Shown: positions 9,803 through 19,586 of the stretch, one piece after another
Layout: each line of letters begins with the position of its first letter
How positions within the stretch are numbered: position 1 is the stretch's first letter
Source: Chitinophagaceae bacterium
GTDB taxonomy: Bacteria > Bacteroidota > Bacteroidia > Chitinophagales > Chitinophagaceae
Reading direction: 5' to 3'
Assembly: GCA_016721385.1 (NCBI GenBank)
Contig: JADKIE010000002.1
Coordinates: forward strand, 558,001 to 622,000
DNA: 64,000 nt
Position numbers and translations under genes: made by a program
The notes under the pieces: generated by a model
The model's input: the letters and a program-made list of their open reading frames with translations, nothing else
The model's database searches: none
What the model was told of the DNA's origin: nothing

Positions 9803-11503
9803 ATGAATTTGTGTAAAGTAGTTGTATTGGTTTTGTTAATTTTTGTTAATCAAAAAACAAGTGCCCAAATTTTTCCTGCAAAAAATTACCCTAAAGGTTA
9901 TTTTATTTGGCCGGTAAAAGCCACACCGGCATTAGCTGCCAATTTTGGTGAGCTTAGGCCTAATCACTACCACATGGGGTTAGATTGTAAAACCGAAAAA
10001 AAACAAAATTTACCCGTCATTGCTGCAGCGGATGGGTATATAGCCAAGGTTAAAATAGAGCCCTGGGGTTTTGGCAGAGCCATCTACATAAATCACCCAA
10101 ATGGTTTAACTACACTTTATGCTCATTTAAACGATTTTTACCCTGCACTTGAAAATTATATTAAAGAACAACAATACAAACTTAAAAGTTGGAGAGTTTT
10201 TTTAGAAATTCCCGATAGTTTATTCAGAATTAAAAAAGGTGATTTTATTGCCTATAGCGGCAACACCGGCGGATCTCAAGGGCCACATCTTCATTTTGAA
10301 GTTAGAGATACAAAAACCGATAAAGTACTAAACCCTTTGCTTTTTGGCTTTGGTATTACCGACAATGTAGCTCCGGATGTATTGCGCCTTGCTATTTACG
10401 ACAGATGTCTTAGTACTTACGAACAAACCCCAAGGTATATTCCATTAAAAAAAGTAAATGGTGTTTACCAAGCTAATCTTAATTTATTAAATACAGATAA
10501 AGTAAGTTTTGCCATTACAGCTTATGACAGATACACAGGCAGTACCAATCAAAATGGTATTTACGAAGCTGATTTATTTGATAATGATACTCCCGTTATT
10601 GGATTTCAATTAGATAGTATTAGTTACGATGAAACCAGATATCTAAATGCTCACATAGATCATAAAATAAAAGGCAGTGGCGGCCCTTATTTGCAACATA
10701 TATCTAAATTGCCAGGTTACCCCACAGGTGTTTATAAAATGATTAAGGGCGATGGTGTAATTAATTTAGAAGACGACAGCATACATCACATAAAAATAAT
10801 TGTAAAAGATGCTAACGGAAATGCATCAGTTGTTAAAATAGACGTTCAAAGAAAATTGGCAAAGCTGTTTAGCAAGGCAGATTCTTTATTGCACCTGCAA
10901 AAAAAATTATTTGTGCCTGGCTTTGTAAATATATACGAAAACAGTAACCTGCGATTTTATTTATCCGAAGGCAGCCTGTACGACTCTATTCGATTTAGAT
11001 ATAACGAAGTAATACCTAATACAGGTAACCCTATTTATCAACTACACTCTGCCACTGTTCCTGTACACAATTATTTTCCTGTAAGTATAAAAGCTAATGT
11101 TTTGCAGCCCAATAAAATGGTGATGAACAGAATGTTTAACGGAAAAGATGATTTTAAAAAAACAATATTTCAAAACGGATGGTTTACAAGCTCTTTTAGA
11201 GATTTTGGCAACTTTCAATTACTAGAAGATACAACACCGCCAACTATTACACCTATCGGCATAAAAGATGGTGCTAATTGCAGTAAACAAACCAGCATAA
11301 AATTTGTAGTTGTTGATAATACGGAAGATGTAGAGTTTACTGCTATGCTTGATGGCCAATGGTTACGCTTTAGCAACGATAAAGGCAAAACATTTGTTTA
11401 TACTTTCGACGAAAAATGTGCACCGGGAGCACACGAATTAAAAATTGTAGCAAAAGATATGGTAGGTAATGTGAACGAAAAAACATACAAGTTTATCCGT
11501 TAA
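9803..11503 (+). CDS. Secreted M23 (LytM-type) metallopeptidase
   Basis: This 566-residue exported protein is predicted to cut peptidoglycan cross-links. It starts with a signal peptide (MNLCKVVVLVLLIFVNQKTSAQ). The M23 domain covers about residues 30-185, with the zinc ligands in HYHMGLDC (near residue 55) and the GPHLHFEVRD motif (near residue 160). The C-terminal two thirds look like beta-sandwich domains and end KDMVGNVNEKTYKFIR, without a T9SS sorting signal. It is divergent from the YtxH gene and is followed by bcp 61 bases downstream, so co-transcription is possible. Confidence 0.88.
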   Translation: MNLCKVVVLVLLIFVNQKTSAQIFPAKNYPKGYFIWPVKATPALAANFGELRPNHYHMGLDCKTEKKQNLPVIAAADGYIAKVKIEPWGFGRAIYINHPNGLTTLYAHLNDFYPALENYIKEQQYKLKSWRVFLEIPDSLFRIKKGDFIAYSGNTGGSQGPHLHFEVRDTKTDKVLNPLLFGFGITDNVAPDVLRLAIYDRCLSTYEQTPRYIPLKKVNGVYQANLNLLNTDKVSFAITAYDRYTGSTNQNGIYEADLFDNDTPVIGFQLDSISYDETRYLNAHIDHKIKGSGGPYLQHISKLPGYPTGVYKMIKGDGVINLEDDSIHHIKIIVKDANGNASVVKIDVQRKLAKLFSKADSLLHLQKKLFVPGFVNIYENSNLRFYLSEGSLYDSIRFRYNEVIPNTGNPIYQLHSATVPVHNYFPVSIKANVLQPNKMVMNRMFNGKDDFKKTIFQNGWFTSSFRDFGNFQLLEDTTPPTITPIGIKDGANCSKQTSIKFVVVDNTEDVEFTAMLDGQWLRFSNDKGKTFVYTFDEKCAPGAHELKIVAKDMVGNVNEKTYKFIR

Positions 11504-11564
11504 TTGGTTTAACCGTATAATACATGCAACAACTAATTAACAAATAAACGGATTAAAAAATAAA

Positions 11565-12035
11565 ATGACTCATTTAACCGAAAGGCAAAAAGCACCAGCA
11601 TTTACAGGTAAAGACCAAAATGGAAAAACAGTTTCCTTAAAAGATTTTTTGGGCAAAAAAATAGTACTGTATTTTTATCCGCAAGATGATACACCAACTT
11701 GTACCGTACAAGCCTGTAACCTCAGAGATAATTTTTCTTTATTAAAAAAAGAAGGATTTACTATTATTGGCATAAGCCCCGATGCAGAAGCAAAGCATAA
11801 AAAATTTGAAACAAAATACAACCTGCCTTTTACTTTACTTGCCGATGATAAACATAAAATAATTGAAAAATATGGCGTTTGGGGAGAAAAACAATTATAC
11901 GGAAGAATCTACATGGGCTTACACCGTACCACATTTGTAATTGATGAAAAAGGCATAATTAAAAAGATAATTGCAAAGCCAAAAAGCAAACAGCATGCCC
12001 AGGAAATTATACAAGCATGGAAAGAGTTAGCATAA
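11565..12035 (+). CDS. bcp: Thioredoxin-dependent thiol peroxidase (Bcp/PrxQ)
   Basis: Reduces hydrogen peroxide and organic hydroperoxides in the cytoplasm using thioredoxin. The 156-residue protein has the peroxiredoxin signature YPQDDTPTCTVQACNLRD, with the peroxidatic Cys (TPTCT) and a second Cys five residues later, the spacing of atypical two-Cys PrxQ enzymes. Length and motif are normal. The last 19 bases overlap the start of the next gene. Confidence 0.93.
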   Translation: MTHLTERQKAPAFTGKDQNGKTVSLKDFLGKKIVLYFYPQDDTPTCTVQACNLRDNFSLLKKEGFTIIGISPDAEAKHKKFETKYNLPFTLLADDKHKIIEKYGVWGEKQLYGRIYMGLHRTTFVIDEKGIIKKIIAKPKSKQHAQEIIQAWKELA

Positions 12036-12327
12036 ACAATATTGCATTTAACATTAAAGAAAAATCTTTTTTAGCCAAAATTGCTACATGGAAACTAGGT
12101 AGTACAAATGTTGCAATGGTTTTGGGTAGTACCGTTCATTTATACGGTGTTGATGCTGCCGAATTTTTAGCTAACAAAAAATGGGTAAAACATGAGCTTT
12201 GCCACATAAACCAATTTAAGCAATATGGCTTTTTGGGGTTTTAGTTAGATACTTATGGGAAAGTGTAAAGGTTGGTTATTACAACAATAAGTTTGAGCTA
12301 GAAGCAAGAAAAGCAGAGGAGTTATAA
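12017..12327 (+). CDS. Small metallopeptidase-like protein with HELCH motif (one frameshift)
   Basis: The start ATG 12017 lies inside the end of bcp. The frame stops early at 12244, but one added base in the T4 run 12239-12242 continues it to TAA 12327 (LVRYLWESVKVGYYNNKFELEARKAEEL), giving about 103 residues. The core WVKHELCHINQFKQYG resembles the HExxH helix of DUF4157-type predicted zinc peptidases. The Y-x-x-F-E-x-E-A-x-x-A-E end is also typical of that group. Activity is not proven. It converges on birA and overlaps its end by 6 bases. Confidence 0.6.
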
Positions 12328-13059
12328 CACCCATTCCACTTCTCCAAAAGTAAATTCTCTTTCCATTACATCTGCTGTTTGTAAAACTCCCAATGGCGTT
12401 ACGCCCTTTATAGTTGTTTCAAAAACTACGTTTCCTTTTTTAAGTTTTACACGTTCATCTTTTTTAAACAAGTTGGCATTGTACTCATTTAATAAATTGC
12501 CCATTTCGCCATTTTTGTAACCTGCAATATTTATTAGCAGTTGGCGGTGTAATTCTTTTGCCAACACCTCTACATCAAAGTTTTTTTGTGCAATTAATTT
12601 TAGCGAAACGGGGTTTTTAAGTACAGGTTCAAAATCCTCTTGGTTAATATTTAATCCAATACCTATTACAGCCCATTTCCAACTTGTACCGCTAATAATA
12701 TTTTCAATTAAAATTCCTCCTGCCTTTCTGTCACGCCAATAAATATCATTAGGCCATTTTATTTTAGTGTTTTCGCCATCATATTTTTTAAAAAAACTTT
12801 GCACTACAAGCGAAACAACCATATTAAGCTCAAATTGTTGCTCTATTTTAACGTTATCCATAGCTACAACAAGGCTCATGGCTATATTTTCTCCGGCTAC
12901 CGATTGCCATATTTTACCCCGTTGCCCTTTTCCTTTTGTTTGTTTTTTTGCAAAGTAAATCATGCCATCTTTTGCCAATCCTTGCCGTATTTGTGCCATG
13001 GCATAGTTGTTGGTACTATCCACACTATCTAAAACAACAAAAAGTTCATTATTTATCAT
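12322..13059 (-). CDS. birA: Biotin--[acetyl-CoA-carboxylase] ligase
   Basis: Activates biotin with ATP and attaches it to the carrier lysine of acetyl-CoA carboxylase and related enzymes. The 245-residue protein shows DSVDSTNNYAM, the nucleotide/biotin loop GKGQRGKIWQS and KWPNDIYW...KAGGILIE. It starts directly with the catalytic domain, so it is a monofunctional ligase without the N-terminal DNA-binding domain of E. coli BirA. It is divergent from rsfS. Confidence 0.93.
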   Translation of the reverse strand: MINNELFVVLDSVDSTNNYAMAQIRQGLAKDGMIYFAKKQTKGKGQRGKIWQSVAGENIAMSLVVAMDNVKIEQQFELNMVVSLVVQSFFKKYDGENTKIKWPNDIYWRDRKAGGILIENIISGTSWKWAVIGIGLNINQEDFEPVLKNPVSLKLIAQKNFDVEVLAKELHRQLLINIAGYKNGEMGNLLNEYNANLFKKDERVKLKKGNVVFETTIKGVTPLGVLQTADVMEREFTFGEVEWVL

Positions 13060-13084
13060 ATATAATCAAATGGCAAAGAAATAG

Positions 13085-13092
13085 TACTTTTG
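13085..13092 (+). promoter_or_regulatory. Putative -7 promoter element upstream of rsfS-ftsH
   Basis: TACTTTTG matches TAnnTTTG about 115 bases before the rsfS start in the birA-rsfS divergent gap. No clear -33 TTTG is seen at the right distance. Confidence 0.3.
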
Positions 13093-13208
13093 AACCGCAA
13101 ATAGGCCTTTTTTCGCAATAAAAAACAAAACCGTTTTTGCAAAGTTCACTAAAAAATTTATTTATAACATTATTTACTTTTAGTAAAAATTAAAAAATTG
13201 TATCGCTT

Positions 13209-13613
13209 TTGAGTAATTTAAATTCCTTAACTACCCGTAAAAAGAATAGTGCAGTAAGATTAACAAGAAGTAGCAAGCTTTTCAAAACAATAATTAACGC
13301 CATTCAGGAAAAAAAGGGAGAGCATATTGTAAGTCTCGATCTTAGAAAAATAGACGAAGCTGTTTCTGATTTTTTTATTATTTGTCAGGCCAACAGTAAC
13401 ACACAAATTAAGGCCATTGCCGATTTTGTGGAGTACGAAGTAAAAGAAAAGTGCAGCGAAGCCGCTTACAAACACGAAGGCAGGCAGGCGCAACAATGGA
13501 TTTTGATAGATTTTGTAAATGTTGTTGTTCACATAATGTTGCCCGAGCCTCGTAAGTTTTATCAAATAGAAGAAATGTGGAGCGATGCTCCTTCAATGGA
13601 ACATAATGATTAA
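13209..13613 (+). CDS. rsfS: Ribosome silencing factor RsfS
   Basis: RsfS binds the large ribosomal subunit protein L14 and blocks subunit joining when nutrients are scarce. The 134-residue protein shows the family core: IVSLDLRKIDEAVSDFFIIC, KHEGRQAQQWILIDF and VVVHIMLPEPRKFYQIEEMWSDA. The start is a TTG at 13209; no ATG precedes the conserved part, and this gives the usual length. It precedes ftsH by 60 bases, an order I know from other Bacteroidota. Confidence 0.92.
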   Translation: MSNLNSLTTRKKNSAVRLTRSSKLFKTIINAIQEKKGEHIVSLDLRKIDEAVSDFFIICQANSNTQIKAIADFVEYEVKEKCSEAAYKHEGRQAQQWILIDFVNVVVHIMLPEPRKFYQIEEMWSDAPSMEHND

Positions 13614-13673
13614 TACAAACAACAATTTAACAGTATAATTCGTTTTAAAATAGCCAAAAAGAAAAATAAATAA

Positions 13674-15772
13674 ATGAGTCAACAAAACCCCAATCGAAAA
13701 TTCGATCCTAACAATATCCCTCCAATGGGCGATGATAAAAAGAAACCAAAATTTAATATATATTGGATATACGGTTTAATATTTGTGGCCATTGTAGGTT
13801 ATAATTTGTTTAGAACGGTACAAACTGCAGGTATTGAAATTTCAAGACAAGCATTACCGGAAATGCTAAAAAATGGTGATATTTTACCACAGTTACCCAC
13901 TGCAAAAAACAAAACCGGTATTATAGCTATAAAAAACAAAGACATTGTTAGGCTTTATTTACGCAAAGAAAACATTCAGAAAAACGAAGCCTTTTACAAA
14001 AATATAATTGAGGATAAAGCGTACGAAGCTTAAAAAAGTAGAGCAACCGCAACTGTATTTTACAATAGGCGATGCCGATAAGTTTCAAGAAGAATTAAGT
14101 GAAATTTATAAAAGAGATACGGCTTTTTATAATGCCAATCCGCTTAAAAAAATTGATGCCTCATTTGATAGCGAAGGCGAAGGCATGAGTCAATTAATAA
14201 GCACCCTTCTTCCCATACTTTTAATTGGTTTATTGTTCTTTTTAATGATGCGTAAAGTTGGCGGGCCGGGTGGCGGCGGTGGGCCGGGCGGCATTTTCAA
14301 TATTGGCAAATCCAAAGCCACTTTGTTTGAAAAAGGCACAAAAGTTAGCATCAATTTTAACGATGTTGCCGGGTTGGATGAAGCCAAAGTAGAGGTAATG
14401 GAAATTGTTGATTTCTTAAAAAACCCCAAAAAATACACAGCACTTGGCGGTAAAATACCAAAAGGCGCTTTATTGGTAGGCCCTCCGGGCACAGGTAAAA
14501 CACTATTAGCAAAAGCCGTTGCAGGCGAAGCACAAGTACCTTTTTTTAGCCTTAGCGGTAGCGATTTTGTAGAGATGTTTGTAGGCGTAGGCGCCAGCCG
14601 TGTACGAGATTTATTTAAGCAAGCCAGAGAAAAAGCACCCTGCATAATTTTTATTGATGAAATAGATGCTATAGGCAGAGCCAGAGGTAAAAATGCCATG
14701 ATGAGCAATGATGAAAGAGAGAATACCTTAAACCAATTATTGGTAGAAATGGATGGCTTTGGCACCGATTTAGGTATCATAATTTTAGCGGCAACTAACA
14801 GACCAGATGTATTGGATACTGCTCTTTTGCGCCAAGGTCGTTTTGACAGGCAAATAACTATTGATAAACCAGACTATGGTTGGAAGAGAAGCAATTTTTA
14901 AAGTGCATCTTGAACCAATAAAAAAGTCGGACAATTTAGATATACACAAACTGGCCGAGCAAACATCTGGTTTTGCCGGAGCTGATATCGCTAATGTGTG
15001 TAACGAAGCTGCTTTAATTGCGGCACGTAAAAATAAAGAGGCTGTTGATATGCAAGATTTTCAGGATGCCATTGATAGAATAATTGGCGGATTAGAAAAA
15101 CGCAACAAAATTATATCTCCCGAGGAAAAAGAAATTATTGCTTACCACGAGGCTGGCCATGCAATATGTGGTTGGTATTTAGAACATGCTTATCCGCTAT
15201 TAAAAGTAACAGTCGTGCCAAGAGGTACTGCAGCTTTAGGTTATGCTCAATACACTCCAAAAGAACAATATTTGTATAACACCGATCAATTGATGGATCA
15301 AATTTGTATGACGCTGGGCGGTAGAGCAAGTGAAGATATTTTCTTTGGAAAAATAAGCACAGGCGCCAGTAACGATTTACAGCAAATTACAAAAATTGCC
15401 TACAGCATGGTTACTGTGTATGGCATGAATGCAAAAGTGGGCAATATTAGTTTTTACGACCCAGCTCAAGAAAATTATTTTACCAAACCATATAGCGAAG
15501 AAACCGGTAAAATGATTGATGAAGAAGTACGTAAATTAATTGACAATGCGTATGAAATAACAAAAAAACTACTTACCGACAAAAAAGAAGATGTTGAAAA
15601 ACTGGCTAAGGAATTATTAAAGAAAGAAGTATTGTTTAAGAGTGATGTAGAAGCATTAATAGGCAAGCGCCCTTTTGAAGAAAAAAAGGCATTAGATATT
15701 AAAGTAGAGGATTTACCTGATGCTATTAATACGCCAACATCTGCCACAAACGAAACAGAAAGCAGTATTTAA
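13674..15772 (+). CDS. ftsH: ATP-dependent zinc metalloprotease FtsH (two frameshifts)
   Basis: Membrane-anchored AAA+ protease that degrades misfolded membrane proteins and regulators. It reads as three overlapping frames. One missing base near 14030-14037 and one extra base at the GG 14878-14879 restore a protein of about 699 residues. In order: an N-terminal membrane helix, a periplasmic domain, a second helix (LLPILLIGLLFFLMM), a Gly-rich linker, Walker A GPPGTGKT near residue 269, Walker B IIFIDEIDAIG, the second region of homology, and the zinc site HEAGH near residue 492. An essential or near-essential gene should not be broken twice, so sequencing error is likely. The LUD gene starts 13 bases downstream. 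Confidence 0.94.
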
Positions 15773-15785
15773 ATTTAGGAACAAA

Positions 15786-16397
15786 ATGGCTACTACAGCT
15801 AAAGAGAATATTTTAAAAAAAATTAGGCAGGCACTGAGCAATCCGGTGCCTTTGCCATTTCCGGGAAGTGAAGGAGCATCGTCGTTATTTGCGCCTGCAA
15901 CCGATGATTTAGAAGTACTTTTTGCCCAAGAGTTTACCAACCTGCAAGGTAAATTTGCATTTTGTATAAACGAAGATGATATGTTACTGCAGGTACAAAA
16001 GCTTATTACACAAAAAGAGTGGACTAAAGTATTTTGCAGCGAAGATAAATGGAACACCTCTTTTAGTAACACCATTAATTTAGCCAGCTGCGATGTATCT
16101 ATAACCGGCTGCGAAAGCCTCGTTGCCCGTACAGGTAGCATTGTTTTAAGTGCCGCTCAGCAAAGTGGCCGTACCGTAAGTGTATATGCGCCGGTGCATA
16201 TTTGTATAGCGTACACCAACCAATTAGTATTTGATGTTAAGGATGCCTTGCAATCTGTAAAAGAAAAATATGGAAGCAATATTCCTTCTTTAATAACCTT
16301 TGCCACAGGCCCAAGCCGCACTGCCGATATTGAAAAAACACTGGTTACAGGCGTACATGGCCCAAAGGAGGTATATTGTTTTTTGGTGGAAGGATAA
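15786..16397 (+). CDS. LUD-domain protein (LutC/YkgG-like)
   Basis: A 203-residue protein starting at ATG 15786 (MATTAKENILKKIRQALSNP). The LUD core is visible as SITGCESLVARTGSIVLSA, followed by HICIAYTNQLV and FATGPSRTADIEKTLVTGVHGP. In lactate-utilising bacteria the domain is part of the LutABC iron-sulfur lactate dehydrogenase. Here it stands alone after ftsH without LutA or LutB, so a lactate role is only a guess. An upstream in-frame extension overlaps ftsH and is rejected. Confidence 0.85.
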   Translation: MATTAKENILKKIRQALSNPVPLPFPGSEGASSLFAPATDDLEVLFAQEFTNLQGKFAFCINEDDMLLQVQKLITQKEWTKVFCSEDKWNTSFSNTINLASCDVSITGCESLVARTGSIVLSAAQQSGRTVSVYAPVHICIAYTNQLVFDVKDALQSVKEKYGSNIPSLITFATGPSRTADIEKTLVTGVHGPKEVYCFLVEG

Positions 16398-16428
16398 TTA
16401 CCTTTAATCGTTGTAACTTTATACTCAA

Positions 16429-16851
16429 ATGAATAACCCCACTACACACCTTTTTGTTTACGGCTCATTACGAAGCGGTTTTCGTAATCCGGCTTATGCC
16501 TATTTATCAAAATATTTTAATTTAGTTGGGCAAGGCTATGTTAAAGGCAAGTTGTACGATACCGGCAATTTTCCTGTAGCAGTAAGCAGCAACGAAGAAA
16601 AATATATTGTAGGCGAACTTTATGTTGTAAACAACCCTTTAGAGTTTGATTGGGCTATAGAGCAGTTAGATGATTACGAAGGCATAAATGCAGAAGAAGG
16701 CGAAAAAGCATTTTATAAAAGAGAAATAGCCCCCATTACCTGCAACCACCAACAAATGGATGCCTGGATATATTGGTACAATGGCGAAGTAGAAGGCTTA
16801 CCTGAAATAGCCAGCGGCAATATGATGGAGTATTTGAATAAGAAAAACTAA
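16429..16851 (+). CDS. Gamma-glutamylcyclotransferase-family protein
   Basis: This 140-residue protein has the family signature FVYGSLRSG at residues 9-17 and the conserved acidic region QLDDYEGI near residue 85, where the family's catalytic Glu sits (DYEG). Members release 5-oxoproline from gamma-glutamyl or gamma-glutamylamine groups, but bacterial YtfP-like proteins are mostly uncharacterised. It is 9 bases upstream of the lpxH-like gene and probably in one transcript with it. Confidence 0.85.
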   Translation: MNNPTTHLFVYGSLRSGFRNPAYAYLSKYFNLVGQGYVKGKLYDTGNFPVAVSSNEEKYIVGELYVVNNPLEFDWAIEQLDDYEGINAEEGEKAFYKREIAPITCNHQQMDAWIYWYNGEVEGLPEIASGNMMEYLNKKN

Positions 16852-16860
16852 GCCTGTTTA

Positions 16861-17607
16861 ATGAGTAAAAAAATTTACTTCCTCTCCGATTTTCATTTGG
16901 GTGCACCCAATGCACAAGCCAGTTTACAAAGAGAAAAAAAAATTATTCAATTTTTAGATGAAATAAAACAAGATGCGGAACAGATTTTTATTTTAGGCGA
17001 TTTGTTTGACTTTTGGTACGAATATAAAAAAGTAGTACCCAAAGGTTATGTACGCATTTTAGGTAAACTGGCCGAAATAACAGACAGCGGCATTCCTATT
17101 CATTTTTTTGTTGGAAACCACGATATGTGGATGAAAGATTATTTTCAAACAGAATTAAACATACCCGTTTATTTTGAGCCAACTCCTTTTACGTTTAATA
17201 ACAAAACATTTTTAATTGGCCATGGCGACGGGTTAGGCCCGGGCGACCATGGTTACAAGTTTATAAAAAAAATTTTTCGTAATAAAGTTAGTCAGTGGTT
17301 GTTTGGTATTTTACCTCCGTATTTGGGCATGGGTATTGCAAATTATTTTAGCCATAAAAGCAGGGCACAAACTGGCCAAACCGATGAAGTTTTTTTAGGA
17401 GAAGATAAAGAGTGGTTAATTATTTATTGTAAAGAAATTTTAAAAACCACACAATACGATTATTTTGTTTTTGGTCACAGGCATTTACCTATAAATTTTA
17501 ACTTATCTGCAGGCAGCCTTTATGTAAATTTGGGCGACTGGATAAAGTACAACAGCTATGCCGTTTTTGATGGCGAAAAGTTAGAGTTAATGTATTACAA
17601 AAAATAA
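16861..17607 (+). CDS. lpxH: UDP-2,3-diacylglucosamine diphosphatase LpxH-like
   Basis: Metallophosphoesterase predicted to hydrolyse UDP-2,3-diacylglucosamine to lipid X in lipid A synthesis at the inner membrane. All metal motifs are present in the 248 residues: SDFHLG, GDLFDFWYEY, GNHDMW, GHGD and GHRH. The length fits LpxH. Some Bacteroidota carry more than one such gene (LpxH2-like), so the exact orthologue is less sure than the family. The TAA overlaps the ATG of the next gene. Confidence 0.85.
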   Translation: MSKKIYFLSDFHLGAPNAQASLQREKKIIQFLDEIKQDAEQIFILGDLFDFWYEYKKVVPKGYVRILGKLAEITDSGIPIHFFVGNHDMWMKDYFQTELNIPVYFEPTPFTFNNKTFLIGHGDGLGPGDHGYKFIKKIFRNKVSQWLFGILPPYLGMGIANYFSHKSRAQTGQTDEVFLGEDKEWLIIYCKEILKTTQYDYFVFGHRHLPINFNLSAGSLYVNLGDWIKYNSYAVFDGEKLELMYYKK

Positions 17608-18434
17608 TGAGGAAGTATAAGTACATCATATTTTCTTTGTGCTTTTCCGTCTTTGCGGTTATTACTACTTCATGCATTGCACAAACAGATTCTTCTTTTA
17701 CACTTTTAAAAACTATTTCGGGCAATTTTTCTTATTTAAACGTAGATAATTTAGATAATATTTATCTTATCACCGAAAGCAACCAGTTAAAAAAAACCAA
17801 TATCAATGGCGATTCGCTGGCCATATTTAACGATGTAAAACGCTTTGGAAATCCATCATATATTGATGTAAGCAATCCACTAAAAATTTTATTGTATTAC
17901 AGTAAATTTTCAACAACGGTGATTTTAGATAGGTTTTTAAATATTCGCAACACTATCAATTTCAGAAAACAAAATATCTTTTTAGTAAATGCCGTCGCTA
18001 CATCGTACGATAATAATATTTGGCTTTTTGATGAACAAAATTATTCTTTAAAAAAAATAAGCGAAACAGGTTTAACGCAACAGGAAAGCAGCGATTGGCG
18101 TACATTTTTCGACACAATGCCATCTCCCACACAAATACTTGACAGAAATAATTTTGTGTATTTGTACGATTCTTTAAAAGGATTTTATGTATTTGATTAT
18201 TACGGTTCGTTTAAAAATAAGTTACCTTTTACCAACTGGCAATTCACCGAAATAAGCGGCGATTATCTTTACGGTTTTGCACAAAATAAAATGTACAGTT
18301 ACCATTTAAAAACGCTGGAGTTAAAAGAGTATGTGCTTCCTAATTTTTTTACCAACTACTCATCTGTAAAGGCAATGAATGGTAAAGTGTATTTATTAAA
18401 ACCCGATTGTGTGGAAGTTTATGAAGTAAAATAA
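17607..18434 (+). CDS. Exported protein of unknown function, beta-propeller-like
   Basis: The start ATG 17607 overlaps the stop of the lpxH-like gene by one base, so they are translationally linked. The 275 residues begin with a signal peptide (cleavage after about residue 27, CIAQ). Repeating short strands then read like a propeller: LDNIYLITESNQL, YDNNIWLFDEQNYSL, RNNFVYLYDSLKGF, GDYLYGFAQNKMYSY, MNGKVYLLKPD. I recognise no named family or catalytic motif. The link to lpxH suggests an envelope role, which is inference only. Confidence 0.65.
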   Translation: MRKYKYIIFSLCFSVFAVITTSCIAQTDSSFTLLKTISGNFSYLNVDNLDNIYLITESNQLKKTNINGDSLAIFNDVKRFGNPSYIDVSNPLKILLYYSKFSTTVILDRFLNIRNTINFRKQNIFLVNAVATSYDNNIWLFDEQNYSLKKISETGLTQQESSDWRTFFDTMPSPTQILDRNNFVYLYDSLKGFYVFDYYGSFKNKLPFTNWQFTEISGDYLYGFAQNKMYSYHLKTLELKEYVLPNFFTNYSSVKAMNGKVYLLKPDCVEVYEVK

Positions 18435-18437
18435 TTT

Positions 18438-18956
18438 TTACAACGCATTTAAAATTTGTGCCAGTTCTTTGTCCCAATTACCTGTTTTACCATATTCCAC
18501 AACTCTGCCTTTTTCTACGCCATCTTTCATAATAATAATGGTAGGTACGTTTTTAATGTTAAATGCTTCTGCAATACTAGATAATGATTTTTTTTCTCGG
18601 TTTACACCAAAAAAAGTTATTGCATTATCAGGCACTCCGCTTTTTTCTTGCAATGCAAAAAATTTAGGTAAAATATACTGTGTATCCTCACACCATGTGC
18701 CACCAAATACTACAAATTGCACTTTAGCTTTGTTTCTTTCAAATGCATTTATGGTTGCTGTATCAGGTTTGTAGCCAACTTTGGCAGTTTTAAACCAGGC
18801 AAAACTTGCTTCGTTTTCTACCAAATATTTATTTACTATGCCTCTAAATATTTTTACCTCGGGGTGCTTTGGGTCTAGCGTTACTTCGTATTGCGCCTGT
18901 GCAAAAGAGTTATAGCTTACAATAAATAAAAAAGCAATTATAAATATTTTTTTCAT
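18438..18956 (-). CDS. Periplasmic thioredoxin-fold protein with a CEDT active-site variant
   Basis: The 172-residue protein has a signal peptide (MKKIFIIAFLFIVSYNSFAQ) and a thioredoxin fold (VVFGGTWCEDTQYILPKF, then NVPTIIIMKDG with the cis-proline). The usual WCxxC is WCEDT here, so only the first Cys of the pair remains. It may be a one-Cys reductase or a binding protein rather than a disulfide exchanger. It converges on the propeller-like gene with 3 bases between stops. Confidence 0.82.
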   Translation of the reverse strand: MKKIFIIAFLFIVSYNSFAQAQYEVTLDPKHPEVKIFRGIVNKYLVENEASFAWFKTAKVGYKPDTATINAFERNKAKVQFVVFGGTWCEDTQYILPKFFALQEKSGVPDNAITFFGVNREKKSLSSIAEAFNIKNVPTIIIMKDGVEKGRVVEYGKTGNWDKELAQILNAL

Positions 18957-19067
18957 CTTACTAATTTTGAAAATTAAATATCGGTAACATTGTTACACCA
19001 AATAATATTTATTGTGTTAATGAGTGGTTATAATGTAATTTATCAACCCCATTTGTGCAATTCATGG

Positions 19068-19586
19068 CTACAAATTCGCTTTTAACTCCAGCAAAAAACC
19101 TTTTAGTTTTTTCATGCTCTCTATCATTGCAAATTTTTCATCGACCTTATTGTTTTTTTTAATAAAATCTTTTGCGCCTTCTATGGTATATTTTCTTTCT
19201 CGTATAAGGCTGTAAATTAGTTTTAAATTTTTTACATCCTCCGGCCTAAATAACCTGTCGCCTTTTCCGTTCTTCTTTGGCTTAAGTATATCAAACTCGT
19301 TTTCCCAAAACCGCAGTAAACTTTGATTTACTTTAAACATGGCCGCCACTTTACCAATTGAATAGTAACTTTTTTCAAATAGCACATCATCTTCGGGCAC
19401 TTCAATTAAATCAACCGTGGCATCCATATCTTTCAAACTCATTCTGCCTCTGGTGCTTTTTTTCTTTTCTTCTTTTACAACAATAACAGGCTCGGCTGCT
19501 GTTTTTTGTACAACAGGCTTTACAACTTCTTTTGCTTTGGGCAAAAAAGCGTCTTCAAAATCAAACGAAATTTGAGATAGCGCCAT
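19068..19586 (-). CDS. MerR-family transcriptional regulator
   Basis: A 172-residue DNA-binding protein. An acidic and charged N-terminal tail of about 60 residues precedes a MerR winged helix: YYSIGKVAAMFKVNQSLLRF, WENEFDILKP, RLFRPEDVKNLKLIYSLIRE. This layout is conserved across Bacteroidota. No effector domain is seen. The start overlaps the end of the XRE gene as read, but correcting a T7 run would end the XRE gene a few bases upstream. Confidence 0.88.
   Translation of the reverse strand: MALSQISFDFEDAFLPKAKEVVKPVVQKTAAEPVIVVKEEKKKSTRGRMSLKDMDATVDLIEVPEDDVLFEKSYYSIGKVAAMFKVNQSLLRFWENEFDILKPKKNGKGDRLFRPEDVKNLKLIYSLIRERKYTIEGAKDFIKKNNKVDEKFAMIESMKKLKGFLLELKANL

Noticed and set aside
14190..14780. 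Long open frame on the minus strand opposite ftsH
   Set aside because: It is antisense to the conserved AAA+ domain, has low-complexity Pro/Ser content, and matches no family; shadow of a GC-biased coding region.
15720..15785. 22-codon N-terminal extension of the LUD protein
   Set aside because: It overlaps the ftsH end in another frame and lacks similarity; ATG 15786 fits the family start and has a better context.
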